A DNA stretch of 64,000 bases from Evansella clarkii (GCF_002019695.1 NZ_KV917376.1:3500040-3564039), one strand, 5' to 3'; shown: positions 8,595 through 16,981, numbered from the stretch's first letter. Notes: generated from the sequence alone by a model not told the origin. Program-made: numbers and translations.

Positions 8595-9248
8595 TTATCC
8601 TTGTACCCGCTTCCTTCGCATCCACTGTGTTGCCGCCCATTTTTCCCCTTTAATCACAGGGGTGCCGGCGTGCAAAGTTAGCTCATTGAGTTCAGGATCA
8701 TTATAAAAATACTCAAAGTATACGGCCGATCCCTTCTTCGGTGATACGGATAAATTCAGTTTCGGAAAAGTCGTTTCCCCACCTTCTTCCACATCGTTCA
8801 GATACATGACAAGGGTGCTGATACGGGGATTACTCACCGGCCTTGCCGCGGAAGAGAAATAATCATGGTGTGCTTTATATTCCTGCCCAGGCTTATAATT
8901 CAGAATTTGCAGGCCTTCCCCATGTTCCTCCGGTATGCACATTATTTGGGAGACTCGCTTTTCAATTCTGGCGATCACTTCATTTTCCGCTTCCTCAAAA
9001 AACATGCTGCTGCTCGTTCTAAGTTCATGGTCGTCGTTTGTATCAACAATTTTGGACCGAGTGAGTCTGTCAGCTGACTGCCTGATCAGTTCTTTACATT
9101 CTTCATCACTTAATACATTATCCAGTACAACAATCCTCGGTTCCATATATCTGGCTATTATATTAATCTCTCTGTCGTTAGTAATTATTTTATTCCCTGT
9201 ATGGCTGAAAATACTTTGTTCCTTAATGAATAAATCTTGTGTTTCCAT
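8595..9248 (-). CDS. Prolyl 4-hydroxylase-type 2-oxoglutarate/Fe(II) oxygenase
   Basis: 217 residues from the ATG at 9248, which has AAAGGGTG upstream; a TTG 16 codons earlier lacks a site. The double-stranded beta-helix domain carries the iron triad as HHDYF (HxD) and the distal His in LTLHAG, followed by the 2-oxoglutarate-binding Lys in PVIKGEKWAATQW. This matches bacterial P4H proteins such as the B. anthracis enzyme. It hydroxylates prolines in proteins or peptides using O2, Fe(II) and 2-oxoglutarate; the substrate is unknown. No collagen-like gene is in the window. Confidence 0.88.
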   Translation of the reverse strand: METQDLFIKEQSIFSHTGNKIITNDREINIIARYMEPRIVVLDNVLSDEECKELIRQSADRLTRSKIVDTNDDHELRTSSSMFFEEAENEVIARIEKRVSQIMCIPEEHGEGLQILNYKPGQEYKAHHDYFSSAARPVSNPRISTLVMYLNDVEEGGETTFPKLNLSVSPKKGSAVYFEYFYNDPELNELTLHAGTPVIKGEKWAATQWMRRKRVQG

Positions 9249-9571
9249 TCTGACATACACCCTTTCAGTATATGAATATTCCGAAAAATAAGACAATTAT
9301 TGGCAGACAATGTGACTTTTAATAGTAAAGTTTCATTCTCTATGCCAGACTGCCTCTCCCTTTCTATCTGTGGGCATTGCCCGTCAGAGTGGTGTCGTAT
9401 TTACGGATTTATGCTTTGGGAGTAACACTATTTTTTTGAAAAGGAACTGGTTTTCTCCTCTAAATGGATCTCTGAAATCCATTTATTTTATATTACACTG
9501 TGTTTAAGAGATTAGCTATCTATTTTTTTCCATACTTGTCTTTTATTTATTTCCCCCAGGAAGATAAGAAA
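9249..9571. other. Intergenic region with an orphan hairpin
   Basis: No gene is visible. An inverted repeat AAATGGAT / ATCCATTT lies at about 9461-9483, followed by a T-rich run on the plus strand like a terminator with no gene before it. A slightly GC-richer part at 9340-9400 has no recognised motif. Confidence 0.45.
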
Positions 9572-9597
9572 AGCACCTCTGATTACTCAGAAGTGCT
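9572..9597 (-). terminator. Terminator overlapping the stop of the DUF5392-like gene
   Basis: AGCACTTCTGA pairs with TCAGAGGTGCT on the minus strand and a T-rich run follows. The TAA stop is in the loop. Confidence 0.8.
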
Positions 9598-10056
9598 GTT
9601 ATCTTCATCCTGCTGTTTTTCGTTTAATCTGCGGATTCGTTCTTCCTGAGCAAGAAACTCGCTGAACAAATTAAATTGATTAAAAGGCTCTGCTTTTAAC
9701 TTTCTTAAATATCCTTCTTTCAAATCCTCATGAACTACTTCGCTTTTAGCCATTCTGTCTCTTATATATTTAAGGCTGCTTTCCTGAGCCTCTTTATTTT
9801 TCAGCCGTGATTCTTTAAAAAGGGCAAGACCGAGAGCTCCGATGACAGAAAATAGGATTAAGAGGGTTGTAATGTTTTCAGTTACAGAAGCGTCAAAGAT
9901 TATATAGTACAAATTGAAAACTGCTATCCCAAACAGAGGGATAGAAATGAACCCGTAAATGAGCGCTTTCTTAATCAGCGGCTTAATTGAAGCCTGCATA
10001 TTTTCCAGTTCTTTTCGTATATAAACAGGATAGTTTTCCTGGTTGAAAAAATTCAT
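9583..10056 (-). CDS. Two-helix membrane protein, possibly DUF5392 (YwnF-like)
   Basis: 157 residues. Two adjacent transmembrane helices (about 32-52 and 60-79) are flanked by charged helical regions of about 30 and 75 residues, so both ends probably face the cytoplasm. Size and layout recall YwnF/DUF5392, but I am not certain. It follows the alarmone synthetase gene by 21 bases and is likely co-transcribed with it, which would suggest a stress-related role. Confidence 0.6.
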   Translation of the reverse strand: MNFFNQENYPVYIRKELENMQASIKPLIKKALIYGFISIPLFGIAVFNLYYIIFDASVTENITTLLILFSVIGALGLALFKESRLKNKEAQESSLKYIRDRMAKSEVVHEDLKEGYLRKLKAEPFNQFNLFSEFLAQEERIRRLNEKQQDEDNSTSE

Positions 10057-10077
10057 GTGTAACCACTCCTTCTAATT

Positions 10078-10827
10078 CTATTTTTCCGATAATCTTTCAC
10101 TTAATTTTAAAAACTCATTCGGTAAATAGAAACGTTCGTTGTTCAGCCGCAGTTCATGTCCCTCTTCTGTTTCATCAACTGCTTCCTTCAGTTCGTTCAT
10201 TTCTTTATGAATACGCTCCATCTTCCTATCCAGCTGAGCGGCTGATTCTGCTGCCTCAGTCAGTTCCCTGACTAATCTTTTCGGAACGGTGCGATTATAT
10301 TTATAGTAAATTTTGTGTTCAAGGCTTGCCCAGAAATCCATAGCGATAGTGCGGATCTGAACTTCCACACAGACATTTTCAACCCTGTCAGACATAAAGA
10401 CCGGAACTTCGAGAATCATATGAAGGCTGCGGTAACCGTTGGTCTTTGGGTTACTTATATAATCTTTCGCCTCCAGTACTTTGATATCCTGCTGTTTTGA
10501 CAGCATGTTACTAAGCTCATATATATCTGAAATAAAGGAACAAGTAATCCGGACGCCTGCTATATCCTGAATGTTTTCCTTTATGGATTTTAAGTTTAAT
10601 TCATACCCCTTTTTCTGAACTTTTTTCAGAATGCTTTCCGGTGTTTTAATCCTCGAACTAACATGTTCTATTGGGTTATAGTCATGTACAAAATGGAATT
10701 CCTGTTTTAAAATATCAATTTTCGTATTCAGTTCATCAAGAGCGAATTTATATGTCATCATGAAGCGGGTTAATTCGTTTTTTAAAGTTCTTATCTGCTT
10801 AACGTCTATTGACTTAAATGTATCCAT
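10078..10827 (-). CDS. Small alarmone synthetase ((p)ppGpp synthetase)
   Basis: 249 residues. RelA/SpoT synthetase motifs are clear: GVRITCSFISDIYEL, then NPKTNGYRSLHMILE, then VEVQIRTIAMDFWASLEHK. There is no HD hydrolase, TGS or ACT domain, so it is a single-domain synthetase of the RelQ/RelP (YjbM/YwaC) type that transfers pyrophosphate from ATP to GDP/GTP. The C-terminal helical tail is longer than in B. subtilis YjbM (211 residues). The start at 10827 is set by CAGGAGG eight bases upstream; an upstream ATG overlaps that site and is rejected. Likely operon with the downstream two-helix membrane protein. Confidence 0.88.
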   Translation of the reverse strand: MDTFKSIDVKQIRTLKNELTRFMMTYKFALDELNTKIDILKQEFHFVHDYNPIEHVSSRIKTPESILKKVQKKGYELNLKSIKENIQDIAGVRITCSFISDIYELSNMLSKQQDIKVLEAKDYISNPKTNGYRSLHMILEVPVFMSDRVENVCVEVQIRTIAMDFWASLEHKIYYKYNRTVPKRLVRELTEAAESAAQLDRKMERIHKEMNELKEAVDETEEGHELRLNNERFYLPNEFLKLSERLSEK

Positions 10828-10873
10828 ACTCCCAGCCTCCTGTATTCTCATTAATATTAAAATCTCTGTTTTT

Positions 10874-12040
10874 CTACCTTGCTAAGGCTCTTTGTTCCCG
10901 GAGCTTTTTCCGTCCAAAAATCCTTATAGAAATAGCTGGAGCAAACTGGAACAACAGAATGCCGAGCACGGCCGATAATATTATAAAAATACTGCTGAAT
11001 GCTTGAATTGTCCCTGCAGCCAGAGCTGCTATAATGATTGAAAATTCTCCTCTCTGTGTTAAGGAAAGACCTGCTCTCAATGATATCCGCTTGGAAAGTC
11101 CGTACCATTGTCCGCCGAAATAACCAACAATAATTTTAGCAGCTACAGACCAGGCAAGTATTTCAAGCAGTAATGAAATCATTGGTACTCCATCTGAGAA
11201 ATTAATCGTGGTCCCGAAATAAAGAAAGAATAGCGGAAGCAGCAAATCTCTTGAACGGACTACGAGATGTTCCAGTTCATGTGTCCTTCTCACTTCAGCA
11301 AGCATTATTCCTGCAAGAAAAGCACCCAGTACTTCTGATAAATCAAGGTAAAGCGCCAGGCCTCCGTATACAAGCGCCAGGCCGATAACAAACAAGAGAA
11401 AAATATCTTCATTCATATACTTATCAAAGAAGCCGCCTGCTTTACTGAACACAAAGCGTCCAAGAATTATTGCTCCGGCTACAAGTATAAGCACCTTTAG
11501 AACTAGTAACCCCATTGAACCCGTAGTTACAGCAGTTCCAGCTGTGACACCAACAAGTACGGCAACAAGGATCGGGGCAACTAAGTCTTCGAATATAAGT
11601 AAACCAAGCATGAATTCTGACTCGGGATTTGCCATTCTCTTAGAGCTCTCTAACATTTTTGCTGTGATAGAAGAGCTTGTAGCATAAACAACACCGCCGA
11701 TAATAAGAGAAGATAAAACATCCAGCCCCATGAGCAGGCATATCCCTGCTGTAACACCGAAACTTAGTATTACATCCAGAACTCCGGCCCGCAGAACTTT
11801 CTTCGCTACTGATAAAAGTTGTTTTACAGGAAATTCCATACCAAGCATAAAGAACAGCAGCACAATGCCAATTTCTCCTGCAAAGTGAAGGAGATGAGTG
11901 TCAGTAAACAACCCCCCAATAATTATCCCCACTAAAATAAACATGATTATATTAGGGATTTTAAATTTTGCTCCTGCAAAACCTGTAATAAATAAAAGGA
12001 GCAAAATTAAGCCTGCGACTAAAAGTTCGGGGAAATCCAC
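10874..12040 (-). CDS. khtU: CPA2 monovalent cation/proton antiporter KhtU
   Basis: 388 residues, nearly all membrane: about 12-13 hydrophobic segments of the Na_H_Exchanger/CPA2 fold. The start is GTG at 12040, whose ribosome binding site GAGGTGA lies inside the last codons of khtT. It has no fused RCK domain; the regulatory C-domain is the separate protein khtT, as in B. subtilis KhtTU (YhaTU), a K+ efflux system used at high pH and under electrophile stress and controlled by c-di-AMP. KhtS is not found next to it. Confidence 0.88.
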   Translation of the reverse strand: MDFPELLVAGLILLLLFITGFAGAKFKIPNIIMFILVGIIIGGLFTDTHLLHFAGEIGIVLLFFMLGMEFPVKQLLSVAKKVLRAGVLDVILSFGVTAGICLLMGLDVLSSLIIGGVVYATSSSITAKMLESSKRMANPESEFMLGLLIFEDLVAPILVAVLVGVTAGTAVTTGSMGLLVLKVLILVAGAIILGRFVFSKAGGFFDKYMNEDIFLLFVIGLALVYGGLALYLDLSEVLGAFLAGIMLAEVRRTHELEHLVVRSRDLLLPLFFLYFGTTINFSDGVPMISLLLEILAWSVAAKIIVGYFGGQWYGLSKRISLRAGLSLTQRGEFSIIIAALAAGTIQAFSSIFIILSAVLGILLFQFAPAISIRIFGRKKLREQRALAR

Positions 12041-12042
12041 GG

Positions 12043-12540
12043 TTAGTTCACCTCTTCACAAGAGCGGATAAACTCTTTTACTAGTGCTCTTTTGCCAACA
12101 AGCATCAGCGTATCCTTAATTTCCAGTAATGAATTTTCATCAGGGCTTGCTATAAAGTCATCATTTCGGAAGATGCCTAGTATGGATATACCAGTTGGAG
12201 TTAACTTATTTAGTTCTCCAAAACTATTACCTGCAAAACTGGAGTGTTTTGTAATATCCAGCCATTCAACAACGGCCTGTTTCTGGATTTTCTTCATTCT
12301 TTCCCTGTCAATGCCGGTTTCTGGTCCTAATGCAGCACCGAGGAACTGTGCTCCAAGCTGATTTGCTTCTTCGGTTGACAGTTTAAATGTAAATATTGGA
12401 TCATCATCTTCGTAGTCTTCAAAAAAGTAAAGCTCTCTTTTACCTGTATAGTGAAAAATCATAACAATCAATTTTTCTTCTCCATTTATGAAAGAAACCT
12501 TCTTCCCTACACCCGGTAAATCTGTCATATTTATCTTCAT
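12043..12540 (-). CDS. khtT: KhtT, TrkA-C (RCK_C) regulator of the K+/H+ antiporter
   Basis: 165 residues, the same length as B. subtilis KhtT. An N-terminal domain (1-70) precedes a TrkA-C domain (about 80-162) with SFGELNK, ISILGIFRNDDF and LLEIKDTLMLVGK. In B. subtilis, KhtT restrains KhtU and its C-domain binds c-di-AMP. The gene is immediately upstream of khtU with a 2-base gap between stop and start. Confidence 0.88.
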   Translation of the reverse strand: MKINMTDLPGVGKKVSFINGEEKLIVMIFHYTGKRELYFFEDYEDDDPIFTFKLSTEEANQLGAQFLGAALGPETGIDRERMKKIQKQAVVEWLDITKHSSFAGNSFGELNKLTPTGISILGIFRNDDFIASPDENSLLEIKDTLMLVGKRALVKEFIRSCEEVN

Positions 12541-12575
12541 TTTTTATCCCTCTGCTTTCTGCTGGTCATTGCTCC

Positions 12576-13256
12576 TCAGCGCCTGTTGCGGAAAATCATA
12601 ATAAATTTAATCAACTGAAGTACTGCCATTAACGTACTTGCAACATAAGTGAGAGCAGCTGCATTCAGCACTTTTCCAATACCTTTTTCTTCGTTATTGT
12701 TAATCATCCCAAACTCAAGCAGCTTGTTCTTTGCCCTCCTGCTGGCATCGAATTCAACTGGCAGGGTAACGACCTGGAATAGGACTGCTCCTGCAAATAA
12801 TGCTATCCCAATGCCGATCAGGTTGGTTAGCCCAAGGAGAAAACCTCCGAGAAACAGAAATGGTGCGAACTGAGATCCGATATTTGCTAAAGGAAATAAT
12901 CGGTGCCTCAGTACGAGCATAGAATAATTTGTACTGTCCTGTATGGCATGCCCCACTTCATGTGCAGCTACTGCCAGTGAGGAAATAGAAGTACCTTGAT
13001 AAACCTGGTCAGACAGGCGAACTGTTTTAGCAGAAGGATCATAATGATCAGAGAGGGTGCCGTTTTTTGAAAACTCCACCTTAACATGTGAGAGGCCTTC
13101 CTGATCCAGAATGTATCTGGCAGCCTGAGCTCCAGTCATTCGTGAGGCAGCCTGTACACTAGCCCACTGCCTGAAGTTACCTTGTACTTTAGATTGAGCC
13201 CACATTGCTAAACCGAGGGCTATAATGATTAAAAAATCCATTGGATGAAAAAACAT
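12576..13256 (-). CDS. Neutral zinc metallopeptidase, YugP-like
   Basis: 226 residues. A short N-terminal anchor is followed by a zinc site in AAHEVGHAIQ and then hydrophobic segments (about 118-165 and 195-220). This matches the DUF2268/YugP-like membrane-bound neutral metalloprotease family of Firmicutes. It is 35 bases upstream of khtT on the same strand, so it may be in the same transcript. The substrate is unknown. Confidence 0.86.
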   Translation of the reverse strand: MFFHPMDFLIIIALGLAMWAQSKVQGNFRQWASVQAASRMTGAQAARYILDQEGLSHVKVEFSKNGTLSDHYDPSAKTVRLSDQVYQGTSISSLAVAAHEVGHAIQDSTNYSMLVLRHRLFPLANIGSQFAPFLFLGGFLLGLTNLIGIGIALFAGAVLFQVVTLPVEFDASRRAKNKLLEFGMINNNEEKGIGKVLNAAALTYVASTLMAVLQLIKFIMIFRNRR

Positions 13257-13330
13257 ATCTTACTCCTTTATTCAATTTTTAATAACCTAAACCCATTTTA
13301 TTTCAATTCTGATCACTGCCTGAACCAATC

Positions 13331-13430
13331 TGCATCGGAGATCAGGCGGGCATTTAGTTACTGGCAAGGGGCGCCCGCCTTATTCTCCGTAGGGGGGCAG
13401 TTATGCCTTCGGGATATACCCTTGCAATTA
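13331..13430 (+). ncRNA. Candidate structured RNA (nested stems plus pseudoknot), strand uncertain
   Basis: Two coaxial perfect stems lie in a non-coding gap: CGGAGA (13336-13341) with TCTCCG (13384-13389), and inside it GGCGGGC (13345-13351) with GCCCGCC (13373-13379). The loop contains GCAAGGG (13364-13370), which can pair with CCCTTGC (13419-13425) outside the stem, a pseudoknot geometry. GC content is clearly higher than in the flanks. I could not match it to a known riboswitch. On the minus strand it would be the leader of the YugP-like protease/khtTU genes; on the plus strand, of the gene at 13564. Confidence 0.5.
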
Positions 13431-13563
13431 GTATTATAAAAAACAATTATGAACTGATTATGAACTGGAAAATTCTTTCGGAAACCAAGTGAAAACAGAG
13501 GAATCTGTTCTATTAAAAGGTAATCCCGGATATTTATGTATAAATATATATAAGGAGTGTTCG

Positions 13564-13980
13564 ATGAAACTATTCAACAGAACAATAGAGGAAAAGACAC
13601 ATGTATTAAATGAATCCGTGCGGAAAAACGGGGTTATCTATTTCGATTACCCTCAAAAAACTCTGGAACAACGAAGAAAGTACAAAACCCGGCGTCGGGG
13701 AAAATTAAAACTGAATGTGATGAATGGGAAGTTTCTCGCAGAACTGCATAAAGGAAAATTGGATTACTTTCCTGTCAGCTGGTTTTTTGCATCGGAAAAT
13801 GAGCTGCGATCTTTTATGAAAACCCTTCGGCCCGGTACTAAAATAAAATTATACACTGGAGAAACCGTATTTTTTCATGAGTTTAAAGGGATAAAGTTTT
13901 TCTATAAAAGAGAACAAGAAGCACAGGAAGTTCATTCTGTTTCCTTAGGTGCTTTTGATGGGCTTGTGGAGAAAATTTAA
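13564..13980 (+). CDS. Hypothetical basic protein
   Basis: 138 residues from the ATG at 13564, preceded by AAGGAGTG; an upstream GTG in frame has no site. The N-terminal half has a strongly basic patch (QRRKYKTRRRGKLK at about 38-51). The rest is alpha/beta with many aromatic residues. No signal peptide or membrane helix. I do not recognise the family. The basic patch would suit a nucleic-acid contact, but that is inference. Confidence 0.6.
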   Translation: MKLFNRTIEEKTHVLNESVRKNGVIYFDYPQKTLEQRRKYKTRRRGKLKLNVMNGKFLAELHKGKLDYFPVSWFFASENELRSFMKTLRPGTKIKLYTGETVFFHEFKGIKFFYKREQEAQEVHSVSLGAFDGLVEKI

Positions 13981-13983
13981 AGG

Positions 13984-14020
13984 AAAAGGACGATTCTCGA
14001 TAGAAGAGGATCGTCCTTGT
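13984..14020. terminator. Terminator between convergent genes
   Basis: AAGGACGAT pairs with ATCGTCCTT, followed by a T-rich run on the plus strand, between the basic protein gene and the SDR gene. Confidence 0.8.
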
Positions 14021-14030
14021 TATTATTTGT

Positions 14031-14792
14031 TTAGAATGCTGATGTCCAGCCGCCGTCTACTGTAACGACAGTTCCATTAACAAAACTGGATTCCTCGGAG
14101 GCGAGGAAAAGTGCTGCCTGGGCAATTTCTTCCGGTTTACCGGATCGTGGCGATAAACCGTGAGTCATTCCGGCTCGCTCCATACCAAACTGGTTTATAT
14201 TTGACATGCTGGAACCAATATTTGTTTCAACCGCTCCTGGTGCAATCGCGTTGCAGCGTATGCCTTTTTTAGCGTACATAAATCCTGTATTTTTTGTGAG
14301 TCCAATCACGGCATGCTTGGATGCTCCATAAGCTGCACCTGCATGAGCACCGCTGAACCCGCCGGTTGAAGCTACATTAATGATAACCCCATTTTCTTTT
14401 TCGAGGAAAATTGGAATTGCTTTTCTCATCGCTCTCATGACGCCTTTTGTGTTTACATCAAAAATGAGCTCCCATTTTTCATCTGAAATATCTCCCACCG
14501 GTTCAAAGCCGTCCATGATTCCAGCATTGTTTACAAGGATGTCTAATGTGCCGTACTCTTTCACCGCAGTGTCAATCATATTCTCTACGTCCTGAAGTTC
14601 TGCCACGTTTACTTTTACAGCTGCAGCCGTACCGCCATTGTTCGTAATTTCTTCTGCGAGCTGTTCAGCACCTTCAACATTTAAATCTGCTAAAACAACT
14701 TTTGCACCCTCTTTTGCATAAAGCTCAGCAATTGCTTTCCCCATTCCGGAAGCTGCTCCTGTCACGACCGCTACTTTTCCTTCTAACCTCAT
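14031..14792 (-). CDS. SDR family oxidoreductase
   Basis: 253 residues, a classical short-chain dehydrogenase. The NAD(P)-binding motif TGAASGMG is at 12-19, an Asp at the end of beta2 (VVLADLN) favours NAD, and NNAG is near 88. The catalytic Ser-Tyr-Lys set is visible as the Ser of VASTGG and YGASK (about 156-160). It resembles glucose 1-dehydrogenase and 3-oxoacyl-ACP reductase relatives, but the substrate cannot be fixed. GGGAGG precedes the start. Monocistronic. Confidence 0.88.
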   Translation of the reverse strand: MRLEGKVAVVTGAASGMGKAIAELYAKEGAKVVLADLNVEGAEQLAEEITNNGGTAAAVKVNVAELQDVENMIDTAVKEYGTLDILVNNAGIMDGFEPVGDISDEKWELIFDVNTKGVMRAMRKAIPIFLEKENGVIINVASTGGFSGAHAGAAYGASKHAVIGLTKNTGFMYAKKGIRCNAIAPGAVETNIGSSMSNINQFGMERAGMTHGLSPRSGKPEEIAQAALFLASEESSFVNGTVVTVDGGWTSAF

Positions 14793-14990
14793 TGTAATAC
14801 CTCCCAGGCATAGTTTATTAAGAAAAACGGTTCTCCTACACTTTGAGTTTAATTAATAGATTTATAGGTTTCAACATACAATAAGAAGAGACACGTTGGA
14901 TAATCGACAAATACATAGGGGATTGTTGGTTTTTCACACAACGTTCAAACAGTTAGAGGGTTGAATGAGGAAGAGCCGATCCTCCCCCAC

Positions 14991-15209
14991 TCACTCTCTG
15001 CTGCTCCAGGCTTCGAACGTCCCGGTTCCGCCGCACCCCTGGCACTCGCCATGGGAAGCTACATAAAAATAATCATTCGCAAACATATTGTATCCATAGC
15101 CGAAACAATCGGGGCATTTTCCCTTCTCTTCCATTTTTACAATATTCTCTTCATAATTTTTCTGCCGTTCGTTTTCATTCCAGCCAAACAGCATATCCAA
15201 CAGCCACAT
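14991..15209 (-). CDS. Small zinc-ribbon-like protein (two CxxC-type knuckles)
   Basis: 72 residues from the ATG at 15209 (AAAGGTG upstream). Two cysteine pairs, CPDCFGYGY and CQGCGGTG, resemble the CxxCxGxG knuckles of DnaJ and suggest one zinc site. The N-terminus (MWLLDMLFGWNE) is hydrophobic but short. A similar type of small protein is common in Bacillus; the function is not known to me. Confidence 0.65.
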   Translation of the reverse strand: MWLLDMLFGWNENERQKNYEENIVKMEEKGKCPDCFGYGYNMFANDYFYVASHGECQGCGGTGTFEAWSSRE

Positions 15210-15298
15210 ACTTCCCACACCTTTACTTCTTTTCTTTCTAGTTTGTGGAAAAATACGGTATTTATACGTCTAACTGGAGATACTTCTATCTCACCTTG

Positions 15299-16522
15299 TT
15301 AATCCAGACTCCTGAACGCCTTGCTTTTCCATACAAGCCATACGCTTAAAAGCAATCCAGTCACTCCTGAAAACGTCAGCACTGTCTGAATTGGCAGGTC
15401 TGCTGCGACAAGAATCGAAATCAGACCGAATGCCACAGGCTCAAAACCGCTTGCAGCCAGAGTAATGATGCTCATTACCCTGCCAAGTTTATTTTTTTCT
15501 GTTTTTTCCTGCACCATCGTAACCGTAAGCAAATATACAAACATAGCAACGAATCCCGTCAATGCTGCGAGCAAAATGAGCAGCCCGAACGCTTCCATTC
15601 TGCTGAAAACAATAAACAGAAGGAAACTCACGAGGAGTGCTGTAAAAACAACATTCCCCCGCCGTTTTCTCGTGTTCCAGATAACGATGAAGATACTCGC
15701 GGTGAACGTTCCAAGTGCAAGGCCCCCTTCTAGGAGACTTAACTCCAGGGGACGCCCCCCTAATCCTTCAACAATAATCGGAAAACTAATCAGAATTGGC
15801 CCGATCATAAACAAATTAATAACGACTATGGCAAGAGTTCCTGTTTTATGGACATCCGAATTCATTACATAAGAAAGCCCCTCTTTCAGATCCTTCATGG
15901 CACTTTGTTTTTCCCCGGTCCTGTCCGGTTTTGGATCTTTGAGAAGCGGTGGAAACACCAAAATCGCCGACAATAATATGAGAATTGCCGATGCTGAAAA
16001 AGTAAGTGTAAAGTCTCCTATCGTCAGCAGCACCCCTGCAATAAGGGGCCCAATGATAAACATGAGCTCCGTGGAACCCTGAAATAAGGAGTTGGCCCGC
16101 TGCAATTGAGCATCTTCCACAATGACAGGAATCATGGAAGAAACAGCAGGAAAAAAGAAAGCATCGAGAAAGCCGAATATAAATGCGATGATAATCAGGG
16201 AAGTTACATCCAGAGACCCATTTAGAAACATGATAATCAGCGCAACCATGATACCCGCCTGCAGGAGGTTGGTTACAAACATGATTAACGATTTGCGCAT
16301 TTTATCTGCAAGGATGCCTCCATATATCATCATAATTACACGGGGAACAGACATGGCCATAAGGACGATGCCTAATACTGCAGGCTCCTGCAGCACATCC
16401 ACAATAAACCATGATATTGATAAAAAGAACATGGAAAAGCCGAGCATCGCACACAACCCCGCCACCCAGACGAGAAGATACGATCTATTTTTAAAAAGCG
16501 AACCTTCAGATAAAGTAAACAT
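15299..16522 (-). CDS. MFS transporter (DHA3-like drug exporter family)
   Basis: 407 residues with about 12 transmembrane helices and the motif-A-like loop GGILADKMRKS between helices 2 and 3. The second half has the related loop VQEKTEKNKLGRV. The pattern fits the MefA/DHA3 branch, which exports drugs or siderophores, but the substrate is not predictable. It stands alone, upstream of the first toxin locus and divergent from it. Confidence 0.85.
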   Translation of the reverse strand: MFTLSEGSLFKNRSYLLVWVAGLCAMLGFSMFFLSISWFIVDVLQEPAVLGIVLMAMSVPRVIMMIYGGILADKMRKSLIMFVTNLLQAGIMVALIIMFLNGSLDVTSLIIIAFIFGFLDAFFFPAVSSMIPVIVEDAQLQRANSLFQGSTELMFIIGPLIAGVLLTIGDFTLTFSASAILILLSAILVFPPLLKDPKPDRTGEKQSAMKDLKEGLSYVMNSDVHKTGTLAIVVINLFMIGPILISFPIIVEGLGGRPLELSLLEGGLALGTFTASIFIVIWNTRKRRGNVVFTALLVSFLLFIVFSRMEAFGLLILLAALTGFVAMFVYLLTVTMVQEKTEKNKLGRVMSIITLAASGFEPVAFGLISILVAADLPIQTVLTFSGVTGLLLSVWLVWKSKAFRSLD

Positions 16523-16642
16523 AACGGAAACTGCTCCTTAGAAAAAAATGCTATTTACTTTTATATCATTATTTCGGGTGATTTACTATTGGGAGGATTA
16601 ATAGGGATATGTAACAGGTTACCATAAATTTATGACTTTTAA

Positions 16643-16654
16643 GAACAAATGTTC
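16643..16654. promoter_or_regulatory. LexA/DinR-type box of toxin locus A
   Basis: GAACAAATGTTC fits the GAAC-N4-GTTC core of the Bacillus SOS box and the RNRY central pattern; only the outermost C and G of the 14-mer differ. It overlaps the -35 region of the toxin promoter. Confidence 0.75.
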
Positions 16655-16679
16655 ACATACGAGGCATGAATGTTATAAT
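16652..16679 (+). promoter_or_regulatory. Toxin promoter, locus A
   Basis: A perfect -10, TATAAT at 16674-16679, lies 16 bases after TTCACA (16652-16657). Predicted transcription start is about 16686. Confidence 0.75.
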
Positions 16680-16715
16680 TGAAAAGTAATAGTTTAGGCG
16701 AACTCATAGGGGGCT

Positions 16716-16747
16716 GGTATCATCTCCGTCTGAAAGGAGGTGGTGTC
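16716..16747 (+). promoter_or_regulatory. SD-sequestering hairpin, toxin locus A
   Basis: GGTATCATCTCC (16716-16727) pairs over 12 bp, including G-U pairs, with GGAGGTGGTGTC (16736-16747), which contains the toxin ribosome binding site. The 8-nt loop ends in TGAAA in both loci. Confidence 0.7.
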
Positions 16748-16748
16748 T

Positions 16749-16835
16749 GTGGTGACAGTTGCGGAAGCATTAACATTAATGATTTCGTTCAGTTTATTAA
16801 TCGTCGCCATATTATCTTTTAACGAAAAAAGATAA
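16749..16835 (+). CDS. Type I toxin peptide, holin-like (Hol_Tox type), locus A
   Basis: A 28-residue peptide starting VVTVAEALTL and ending SFNEKR (first residue Met if read from GTG). One hydrophobic helix spans about residues 8-24 with a charged C-terminus. The EAL-LMI-F pattern matches the holin-like small toxins found with antisense RNAs in Bacillus and lactobacilli (relatives of TxpA/BsrG-type peptides). GTG at 16749 or 16752 can start; AAGGAGG lies upstream inside a hairpin. The toxin would insert in the membrane and harm the cell when released from antisense control. It is 19/28 or better identical to the copy at 20509. Confidence 0.82.
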   Translation: MVTVAEALTLMISFSLLIVAILSFNEKR

Positions 16836-16975
16836 GCCCCCATTCATGAGTTAGCGGCTCAAAAATGGGGTAACTTATCAACCCTCATACGCCAGTCCCC
16901 TTTGAAGGGATCTAAGCTGTTGCAGACCGTTAGTGTTACCAGCACTAGCGGTCTTCTTATTTATACCGTCTTCTT
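16824..16975 (-). ncRNA. Antisense antitoxin RNA, locus A
   Basis: Predicted from promoter and terminator on the minus strand: -10 at 16982-16987, start near 16975, ending at the hairpin GATAAG...CTTATC followed by TTTTTTCG, about 150 nt. The T tract is supplied by the complement of the toxin codons for EKR. The RNA overlaps the whole 3' region of the toxin message, the convergent layout of TxpA/RatA and BsrG/SR4. Confidence 0.7.
16925..16958 (+). terminator. Toxin mRNA terminator, locus A
   Basis: GACCGTTAGTG pairs with CACTAGCGGTC (one G-U), followed by TTCTTATTT. Confidence 0.82.
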
Positions 16976-16981
16976 ACCTTT

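Noticed and set aside
9340-9440. Riboswitch upstream of the prolyl hydroxylase
   Set aside because: No consistent stems found in the GC-richer patch.
13331-13430. c-di-AMP, TPP, THF, fluoride or M-box riboswitch
   Set aside because: The conserved bases of these classes as I know them are not present; kept as unassigned.
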